The notes under the pieces are model-generated. The model made no database searches. It saw only the letters and a list, made by a program, of their open reading frames with translations, and was not told where the DNA came from. Below, piece by piece: positions 16,676-23,218 of a stretch of DNA of 35,746 nt. Both the position numbers and the translations under genes were made by a program. The stretch comes from an uncultured Catenibacillus sp. (GTDB lineage Bacteria > Bacillota > Clostridia > Lachnospirales > Lachnospiraceae), in NCBI GenBank assembly GCA_934339005.1, contig CAKRHR010000028.1:1-35746 (forward strand), written 5' to 3'. Position 1 is the stretch's first letter. Every line of letters begins with the position of its first letter.

Positions 16676-18859
16676 TTACAGTGTTACGCAGGTACTCAAC
16701 ACATCCTCTGAGTTTGTACCCACATAAACATCGTATTCCCCTGCATCCACAACATAATTCATAACATTATTATAATAGCCAAGGCTACGTTTTGAAAGCG
16801 TAAATTGTACGTTTTTCATTTCACCGGCCTCAAGATGGATTTTATCAAAAGCACGCAGTTGTTTCACCGGTCGAACACGCTGGCCGACGCGCTGATGTGT
16901 GTAGCACTGGACGATTTCATCACCGGCAATTGAGCCTGTATTTGTCACATCCACACTGATTTTTAAAGCATCCTCTTTAATTTCAACAATTAAATTACCA
17001 TAGGCAAATGTTGTGTAGCTTAAACCATAACCAAACGGATAAACAGGTGTTAATGGTGTGTCCAGATATTTTGAAGTAAATTTGCCTTTACCACCCGGAC
17101 GACCTGTATTAATATGCGCATAATACATCGGGCACTGACCTGTACTGTATGGGAAGGTGGTTGTAAGTTTGGCACTTGGATTGACATCACCAAAGATGAT
17201 GTTTAACAGTGCGTTACCAGCTTCAACACCCGGATGCCATGCTTCAAGAATAGCCTGCATCGTATCTGCCACATGCGGAATGGCCAAAGGACGTCCGTTA
17301 AATAATACAGTTACAACCGGTTTGCCAAGAGTATCAACTGCATCAAGCAAGGCTTCCTGACCCTGTGGCAATGTAATATCTGAACGGCTGGCAGCCTCAC
17401 CGCTTAAATCTTTATTTTCGCCAACGGCAACAATGAATGCATCGCATGATTCTGCAAGTGATGCAAGACCCTGTGTATCTACCTGATCATCAGCAAAACC
17501 ATTTAAATATGTGTACTTAACACCCTGTGCTTTGCAGGCATCCACGATGCTCACGCAGTCATTTTCATCTGCACCAATTGCCCAGGCACCTGTCATCTGG
17601 CCTCGTGCATCCGCAAGCTCGCCAATAATACCGATATGCATATCACGTTTTAATGGCAGGATATTGTCATTTTTCAAAAGCACAATAGATTTTTCTGCCA
17701 TCTCTCTTGCAAGAACGCGGTATTCCGGATTTGAAAGCTCTGCAACTTCACGCTCGTTACTTGTCTGGTATGGATTATCAAAAAGCCCAAGTTCAAATTT
17801 CACACGAAGGATGTCTGCAACAGCACGGTCTAATGTTTCTTCTTTCACTTTGCCTGATTTTACAAGTTCTTCTACAGTTTCAATATAGGAGTTTGAAGTC
17901 ATATCCATGTCCATACCGGCTTCCAGAGCCTGTTTGGAGGCTGAAGCTTTATCTGCGGCAATACCATGGTTGACACATTCTGCAATCGCATTGGCATCAC
18001 TGACAGTCATACCGTTAAAACCCCACTGATTTCGAAGAACATCTGTCAAAAGCCATCTATTGACAGAACAAGGTACACCGTTAATATCATTAAAAGCAGG
18101 CATAATACCTCTGGCACCGGCCTTAACGCAGGCTTCGTATGGTGGCAGGTATTCTTCATAAAGACGTTGAATGGACATATCTACACGATTATAGTCTTTT
18201 CCGGCTTCAGCAGCACCGTAAGCGGCAAAATGTTTGACACAGGCAGCCATGCTGTCTTCTTTTGTCAGGTCATCGCCCTGAAAACCTCTGACTTTGGCAG
18301 CACCATACTGTGAAGCTAATAATGTATCTTCTCCGGCACCTTCACTGACACGGCCCCATCTGGCATCCTTAGCCACATCTACCATCGGCGCAAATGTCAT
18401 ATGTACGCCGGCGGCTGTAGCTTCTTTCGCTGCAACTCGTGCAGTCTTTTCCCACATTTTTGGTTCCCAGGCACATGCTTCTGCCAGTGGAATTGGGAAA
18501 ATTGTTCGATAGCCATGAATAACGTCATAGCCAATCAGAATCGGAATACCAAGCCGGCTCTCCTCAACGGCGATTTTCTGTAATTTATTTGCGGTTTCTG
18601 CATTTTTAATACCGTTATAAGATCCGATTTTCCCAAGACGTAAATCTTCTTCATGAAAATCCTGTGTGGCTGTGCTCATCAGTCTGCCAAATTCTTCCTC
18701 ACTGATACGTCCATCAAACATCATATCCAAAAGTTCTTCAAAACTAACTTCAAATGCACCAACAAGTGACGGTCCACACTGCTGCAGTTGTCCGACTTTT
18801 TCTGAAAGTGTCATCCGGGTAATTAATTTCTGAATTTGTTCTTCATAACTTTTACTCAT
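16676..18859 (-). CDS. Glycoside hydrolase family 3 beta-glucosidase/xylosidase (BglX-like)
   Basis: A 727-residue GH3 enzyme in standard order: N-terminal barrel (about 10-340), C-terminal sandwich domain (about 375-590), fibronectin-III-like domain (about 620-727). The nucleophile is Asp288 in GMTVSDANAI. MVDVAKDARWGRVSEGAGEDT, ACVKHFAAYG and PFGYGLSYTTFAYG are family signatures. No signal peptide is seen, unlike periplasmic BglX. The ATG at 18859 has GGAGG 8 nt upstream. It is the first gene of a leftward operon with the GH43 remnant, esterase, MBL-fold hydrolase and GH2, so its role is removal of terminal beta-glucose or beta-xylose from imported oligosaccharides. The sugar specificity cannot be read directly. 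Confidence 0.92.
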   Translation of the reverse strand: MSKSYEEQIQKLITRMTLSEKVGQLQQCGPSLVGAFEVSFEELLDMMFDGRISEEEFGRLMSTATQDFHEEDLRLGKIGSYNGIKNAETANKLQKIAVEESRLGIPILIGYDVIHGYRTIFPIPLAEACAWEPKMWEKTARVAAKEATAAGVHMTFAPMVDVAKDARWGRVSEGAGEDTLLASQYGAAKVRGFQGDDLTKEDSMAACVKHFAAYGAAEAGKDYNRVDMSIQRLYEEYLPPYEACVKAGARGIMPAFNDINGVPCSVNRWLLTDVLRNQWGFNGMTVSDANAIAECVNHGIAADKASASKQALEAGMDMDMTSNSYIETVEELVKSGKVKEETLDRAVADILRVKFELGLFDNPYQTSNEREVAELSNPEYRVLAREMAEKSIVLLKNDNILPLKRDMHIGIIGELADARGQMTGAWAIGADENDCVSIVDACKAQGVKYTYLNGFADDQVDTQGLASLAESCDAFIVAVGENKDLSGEAASRSDITLPQGQEALLDAVDTLGKPVVTVLFNGRPLAIPHVADTMQAILEAWHPGVEAGNALLNIIFGDVNPSAKLTTTFPYSTGQCPMYYAHINTGRPGGKGKFTSKYLDTPLTPVYPFGYGLSYTTFAYGNLIVEIKEDALKISVDVTNTGSIAGDEIVQCYTHQRVGQRVRPVKQLRAFDKIHLEAGEMKNVQFTLSKRSLGYYNNVMNYVVDAGEYDVYVGTNSEDVLSTCVTL

Positions 18860-18902
18860 TTTTATATCCTCCTGATGTATTGTAATACTAAAAAATATTT
18901 TT

Positions 18903-18947
18903 GTTTCTGAAACCCGTGAAACATCGTTATATTTGTATAACAAATAT
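18903..18947. promoter_or_regulatory. Dyad cluster upstream of the GH3-esterase-GH2 operon
   Basis: GTTTC-T-GAAAC (18903-18913) is a perfect 11-bp palindrome followed by a third GAAAC at 18918-18922; next to it ATATTTG (18929-18935) and CAAATAT (18941-18947) form a second dyad. They lie 44-88 bp upstream of the GH3 ATG, where the promoter should be, but I could not fix a convincing -10/-35 pair. It does not fit the CcpA cre consensus. Likely an operator for a local regulator. Confidence 0.35.
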
Positions 18948-19088
18948 CCCAATTTACAATATATTTTATCATTTTTTAATGAAAGAAAATATCACTTTTA
19001 AGACATGAAATATAAAAATTATGCGTAGTTATGTAACAAATGAATATATGAAAAGTTATAAATATAAAATATAAAGGATAAGCAATAA

Positions 19089-19117
19089 GGCCGAAGCTAT
19101 TATTTAAAGCTTCGGCC
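19089..19117 (-). terminator. Hairpin terminator after the glycosyltransferase gene
   Basis: GGCCGAAGCT (19089-19098) and AGCTTCGGCC (19108-19117) form a perfect 10-bp GC-rich stem with a 9-nt loop. On the minus strand it runs into TTATTGCTTAT, a broken T-run. It is the clearest GC-rich dyad in this gap and probably ends the transcript from the kinase-regulator-glycosyltransferase side. Confidence 0.7.
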
Positions 19118-19218
19118 AAATAGAAAAGGAAATAGTAAAATATGAAGATATCTAAATATAATGTTAGACATTTAGATTGTGTGTTGACAAGGCAAGATAC
19201 TTCTTGACCTCGATTTTA

Positions 19219-20397
19219 TTATTTTAAAGAGTTCACGTAATCAATAACTGCCTGTGCAGCACGTTCGCAACCACCTGTTGTATGCATCTCATCGGCCATA
19301 GCCTGTGCATTTTCCTTGTATTTAGGGTTGTTGATCAACTCTGTTAAAGCTTCACGAAGTGTTTCTTCTGTCACTTCAGGTTTTGTCAGAGATTTACTTG
19401 CAAGACCAAGTTCAACCATGCGACCTGCTGTAAACATCTGTTCATCCATCTGTGGGATACAAGCACAAGGTACACCATAATATAATGCTTCCATCGCGCT
19501 GCCTGTACCGGCATGTGTGATGAAGAAATCTGCTTTTTCGAGAACTTCAAGCTGTGGTGTAAATGCCATTACCTGAACATTTGCAGGAATTTCACCAAGG
19601 TCTTCAGGTTTAAGTGTCTTACCAATAGAGCAAAGTACATTGATATCCATATCTTTGACGATAGGGAATAACATCTGATAAAATTCAGGCCAGTTATTAA
19701 ACAAAGAACCTAAAGATGTGTAAAGGAGTGGCTTGCCGTTATCCGGTGCCTGCCATGTACCATCTTCTGCACGAGGTGCAATCTGAGCGCCTGCGAAGAA
19801 GAAATCATCACCAAATGTATTGCCTGCAGGATGGAAGCTCTTTGGCTGTGTAACGATATTGAAATCGCCTTTGCCTTCAAAAATCTCATAAACATCAAGC
19901 AGTTTACCGCCGTACTGTTCCTGAAGACCTCTTGCAATCTCAAGACCTTTGGCACGCGCAGGATTTGTATCAGGATATACAGGCCAGAAACGGCTGATTG
20001 AAAAATGTTCGTTTGCTGCGTAGCTTGTATACATCATAACTAATGGCAGATGTAATTTGGAGGCTGCAAGACGACCTGCAATTGCTAATTCGTCTGCGAT
20101 AATCACATCTGGCATATCTGCTTCAAGATCAGCAATAACAGAATCTACAACACCGATTGCCATACCAAGGAATACTAAAGGAATACCTGCAAGGAAATCT
20201 TCCCCTGCATCTACGCTGTCACCTTCACTGACATCTGGCATCTCTTTATATGTTGCACCAGACTTTTCAACCTGTGCTTTAAACTGAGCCGGTGCAAAAT
20301 AAGTAACGTCCACACCTTTTTTAACTAATTCACCGATCATTGGTAAAGATGCAAGGATATGACCTGCTGCACCTACTGGAATATAAGCTGCTTTCAT
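19219..20397 (-). CDS. GT1-family (MGT/YjiC-like) UDP-sugar glycosyltransferase
   Basis: A 392-residue GT-B glycosyltransferase resembling macrolide and YjiC-type enzymes. The N-terminal acceptor domain begins MKAAYIPVGAAGHILASLP with the usual catalytic-base His; the C-terminal donor domain has PLLYTSLGSLFNN, AFTPQLEVLEKADFFITHAG and GTGSAMEALYYGVPCACIPQ, the nucleotide-sugar site. No membrane segment is seen. The start has AAAGGGG about 8 nt upstream. Bacterial relatives glucosylate macrolides, flavonoids and other phenols, usually as detoxification, or make glycolipids. It is transcribed apart from the response regulator gene by a 131-bp gap with its own promoter-like sequence. The acceptor is unknown. 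Confidence 0.87.
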   Translation of the reverse strand: MKAAYIPVGAAGHILASLPMIGELVKKGVDVTYFAPAQFKAQVEKSGATYKEMPDVSEGDSVDAGEDFLAGIPLVFLGMAIGVVDSVIADLEADMPDVIIADELAIAGRLAASKLHLPLVMMYTSYAANEHFSISRFWPVYPDTNPARAKGLEIARGLQEQYGGKLLDVYEIFEGKGDFNIVTQPKSFHPAGNTFGDDFFFAGAQIAPRAEDGTWQAPDNGKPLLYTSLGSLFNNWPEFYQMLFPIVKDMDINVLCSIGKTLKPEDLGEIPANVQVMAFTPQLEVLEKADFFITHAGTGSAMEALYYGVPCACIPQMDEQMFTAGRMVELGLASKSLTKPEVTEETLREALTELINNPKYKENAQAMADEMHTTGGCERAAQAVIDYVNSLK

Positions 20398-20421
20398 AAA
20401 AATATAAACCCCTTTCAAATG

Positions 20422-20442
20422 AATTTACAATATAATTTACAA
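20422..20442. repeat. Tandem 9-bp repeat before the glycosyltransferase gene
   Basis: AATTTACAA occurs at 20422-20430 and 20434-20442, a 12-bp period, in the 5' leader about 25-45 bp upstream of the ATG. Slightly further upstream on the minus strand is TGTTAAAAT, an extended -10 with a poor -35. The repeat could be an operator downstream of that promoter, or simply AT-rich low-complexity DNA. Confidence 0.3.
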
Positions 20443-20528
20443 AAATTCTTTTGAATACATTTTAACAAAAATATCGCTGGAAAAATAGAAACTTTCCGCA
20501 CATTTTTTAGCACTATTCTGACATCAGG

Positions 20529-21302
20529 TTATTGCTCTTTAAATTTGTTGCGGTACTCTCTTGGGGTAAAGCCGGTATATTTTTTAAATAGCTTTGTAAA
20601 ATACGAATAATTTTCACAACCGACACAATCCGCCACAAAATTAATGGAATAATCGGTGTCCTTAAGCAGGTGGCTGGCAATGACAACTCTGCGTTCTGTA
20701 ATATATTCTGTCACAGACTGTCCTGTAGACTTTTTGAATATACGCATCAGATGCTGGTCATTGACATAAATTAATTTGGCAAGATCCTCCACATAAATTT
20801 TTTCACGGATATGGTCCTCGATATACTGTTTAACAACTTCTATACGATTAGTTGCCTGGACAACTTCAGACATACCTTTCGACTGCTGTGTCTGTTCTAC
20901 GACTTTTTGAAGTGCTTCTTTATTTTCATTTTGTTCATGTTCTTCTATAAATTTTAAAAGAATGCCATCTAATTCTTCATAGTCAATCGGTTTTAATATG
21001 TAATCAACCACTCTGGACTTTAATGCCCGGCGTGTATACTCAAAATCAGCATGGCATGTTACCATGATGCATGAGGTTTTTGGATATCTCTGTTTGATAA
21101 ATTCCACAAGTTCAAGGCCGTTTTCACCGGGCATCTCGATGTCACATAATACAAGATCAACGTGATGCTGCGCAAGAAGTTCTCTGGCAGAAGTCCCATC
21201 CTGAGCTGTAAATACTTCAGAAAAGCCGTATTTAACCCAGTCCACACGTTTTTTTAATGCTTTTAATGCGACAAATTCATCATCCACCAATAATAATTTC
21301 AT
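20529..21302 (-). CDS. YesN-type response regulator (receiver + AraC DNA-binding domain)
   Basis: A 257-residue regulator. Residues 1-120 are a receiver domain with acidic pocket Asp7/Asp8, phosphoacceptor Asp54 in VLCDIEMPGENG, and the conserved Lys in YILKPID. A Glu/Gln-rich linker follows, then two helix-turn-helix motifs at about 155-255 ending GCENYSYFTKLFKKYTGFTPREYR. It lies 6 bp downstream of the histidine kinase gene, so the two form one system. YesN-type regulators commonly activate carbohydrate-uptake and glycosidase genes; here the flanking permuted GH3 gene and the glycosyltransferase are the nearest candidates. Confidence 0.93.
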   Translation of the reverse strand: MKLLLVDDEFVALKALKKRVDWVKYGFSEVFTAQDGTSARELLAQHHVDLVLCDIEMPGENGLELVEFIKQRYPKTSCIMVTCHADFEYTRRALKSRVVDYILKPIDYEELDGILLKFIEEHEQNENKEALQKVVEQTQQSKGMSEVVQATNRIEVVKQYIEDHIREKIYVEDLAKLIYVNDQHLMRIFKKSTGQSVTEYITERRVVIASHLLKDTDYSINFVADCVGCENYSYFTKLFKKYTGFTPREYRNKFKEQ

Positions 21303-21308
21303 AACTTC

Positions 21309-23033
21309 TTACTCCTTAGGTTCTGTAAATATAGGTAAAACAATTTCGACGGTCGTTCCCGGGTAATTCTCATCACGCCATATCTTGATATAGCCTTTAT
21401 TATCATATAAATATTTCAGGCGCTCAATCGAATTTTCAATACCGATGCCAAGACCCTCCTGATGTTTTTCGGTTTGCTTAAAGCGCTCAATTTTCTCAAG
21501 AATCTCATCTGAAATGCCCTCGCCGGTATCTGCCAGACGGATACGCATCATTGTCTGGCCATTGTCATCTGTCATCTTATCTGTGATAACAAAAATTGAT
21601 ATCTTGTTGCCAATTTTTAATGAATGTTTGATGGCATTTTCGGCAAAGCTTTGTACAATCAATGGTGGGATCAGTGCCGTTGCCAGATCCTCTTCGTATT
21701 CAACAATTGAGAAAAACAATCCCGGGTAACGGGCATATTGAATCTCAAAATAGTTTTTAATATGATCCATTTCCTGTGAAAGCATCACAAACTCTGCATT
21801 TGTCTTGATGATGTATCTGAAATACTTTGAAATACATAAAACCATTTTCTGAATCAGCGGATATTCATCCGGTTCATAGCTGTAAATGATATTTAAGGCA
21901 TTTAAAATAAAATGTGGCTGAATCTGCTGACTTAAATAGCGCATCTTAATATTCTTCTTCTCAAGTTCCTGCTCATAAACATCAATTTTTAAATCCTTGA
22001 CCTGGGTCAGCATTTCGTTGAAATTTTGGTTAATCTGTTCAAATTCCCGGCTCTCCTTTTCAATGCTGATCTGATAATCCAGATTACCGGAATTAACAGC
22101 ATCTATAGCATGTGTCAGTTTATGAATCGGACGAATCACTTGCTTGTACATATACCAGATTAAAATTGGCACAACTGTAAAGGCAAGTACAAGTGAAAGT
22201 ATCTGTACAATTTGCATGGCTACCGGAATATTCTGGAGATTATTCCAGTCAAGCACTTCAACTAATGTTAAATCGCTGTCCCCGATTTTAGTTGTCAGTA
22301 CCTCATAATTTCTGTCATTTTGCAAATCAGCAAACGTATAATTCTTTTTAGCAAGTAACGTCTGTCCTGCACTTGTCATGATATCATAGTTTTTATTTAC
22401 AAAGAAAAACTGATGTCCGTTATCCTGGGTGACATTGATTTCATCCAGCAGATTTTCAAGATTAACAAGGCAGCCAAAATCCGTATTGCCCCAGGAATTC
22501 ATCGTAAAAAGCATACCTGTCTGATCAAGCATAAAAACAGTGCCTTTTGTAACTGTTGCATCCGGGTCTGTGACCATATTTTCAAGAAATTGTCTGCTGT
22601 TGGTGACAGATACACCTGGATATCCCTGAACAAGCATCGTTTCCATTTCCGGAAAATAAACGTAAACCAAATCCACAAGTGGATAATCTGCATTAACTAA
22701 CTGAAGTGTCTTTGTCGCTGTGGCAATACGCACACCTCGTGCTGTTGTGTTTTGTGGCAGCTTTAATTTGTCCGCAGCCGTTGCCAGGACGATAAAATCT
22801 GTATCTGATAAACGCAGAGAAATTAATTTCCGGTCAAGACGGTACAGGCAATCTTCAATATTAGACTCTGCCATATCCAAGATATACTGCGCATCTGAAA
22901 TGCTCTGATTTTTTGAACTTTCGATGGCTTTGGCTGAAAGGAATAATGTCAGTACATTAACCGGCAATACAAGTAAAATAATGGCACTGATGATGCGTAC
23001 AATCGTAGATTTAAAAATGCTTTGTTTCTTCAT
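21309..23033 (-). CDS. YesM-type sensor histidine kinase
   Basis: A 574-residue membrane kinase. Transmembrane segments lie at about residues 10-33 and 274-296 and enclose an extracellular sensor domain of about 240 residues. A HAMP-like linker follows (about 297-350), then the His_kinase domain with His374 in QQIQPHFILNALN, and the ATPase with N-box SFAENAIKHS and G-box ADTGEGIS. This layout is that of the YesM/LytS class that senses extracellular sugars, often through a binding protein. The ATG at 23033 is chosen over 23102 because the membrane anchor begins there, though the GGTCAG ribosome site is weak. No sugar-binding protein or ABC transporter gene accompanies it. Confidence 0.93.
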   Translation of the reverse strand: MKKQSIFKSTIVRIISAIILLVLPVNVLTLFLSAKAIESSKNQSISDAQYILDMAESNIEDCLYRLDRKLISLRLSDTDFIVLATAADKLKLPQNTTARGVRIATATKTLQLVNADYPLVDLVYVYFPEMETMLVQGYPGVSVTNSRQFLENMVTDPDATVTKGTVFMLDQTGMLFTMNSWGNTDFGCLVNLENLLDEINVTQDNGHQFFFVNKNYDIMTSAGQTLLAKKNYTFADLQNDRNYEVLTTKIGDSDLTLVEVLDWNNLQNIPVAMQIVQILSLVLAFTVVPILIWYMYKQVIRPIHKLTHAIDAVNSGNLDYQISIEKESREFEQINQNFNEMLTQVKDLKIDVYEQELEKKNIKMRYLSQQIQPHFILNALNIIYSYEPDEYPLIQKMVLCISKYFRYIIKTNAEFVMLSQEMDHIKNYFEIQYARYPGLFFSIVEYEEDLATALIPPLIVQSFAENAIKHSLKIGNKISIFVITDKMTDDNGQTMMRIRLADTGEGISDEILEKIERFKQTEKHQEGLGIGIENSIERLKYLYDNKGYIKIWRDENYPGTTVEIVLPIFTEPKE

Positions 23034-23061
23034 ATCTGACCTGCCTGTATGTTTATAATAA

Positions 23062-23115
23062 CAATAAGGCCAATCGTTGAAACACATGGCTGTGAACAAC
23101 ACATTGACCTTATTG
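23062..23115. repeat. Inverted repeat spanning the kinase promoter region
   Basis: CAATAAGGCCAAT-type arms at 23062-23075 and 23102-23115 pair over 13-14 bp with one mismatch. The 26-nt centre contains a further GTTG/CAAC pair. It lies 29-82 bp upstream of the kinase ATG, between the GH3 stop and the kinase gene. No T-run follows, so it could be an operator or an attenuator rather than a terminator of the GH3 transcript. Confidence 0.5.
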
Positions 23116-23218
23116 AATGGTCTCAGTATCTATATTTTACAGTTAAACATAGCTTACGTCAATGCCAAGATATTGTGAAATTATTTACCGCATGATATCC
23201 TGACATTGTGATGCGAAA

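Larger units (their letters stand above)
18860..19218. other. Intergenic region between GH3 operon and glycosyltransferase gene (359 bp)
   Basis: No credible coding frame is present. From left to right it holds the leader and dyads upstream of the GH3 operon (18903-18947), an AT-rich stretch with nothing recognisable (about 18950-19080), the terminator at 19089-19117, then an 8-bp inverted repeat ATCTAAAT/ATTTAGAT (19150-19157 and 19170-19177) and a short CAAGA/TCTTG hairpin (19193-19206) in the 3' leader of the glycosyltransferase transcript. Confidence 0.6.

Noticed and set aside
18903..18922. CcpA catabolite-repression (cre) site
   Set aside because: The spacing between the half-sites is off by at least one base and the central CG is misplaced compared with the cre consensus.
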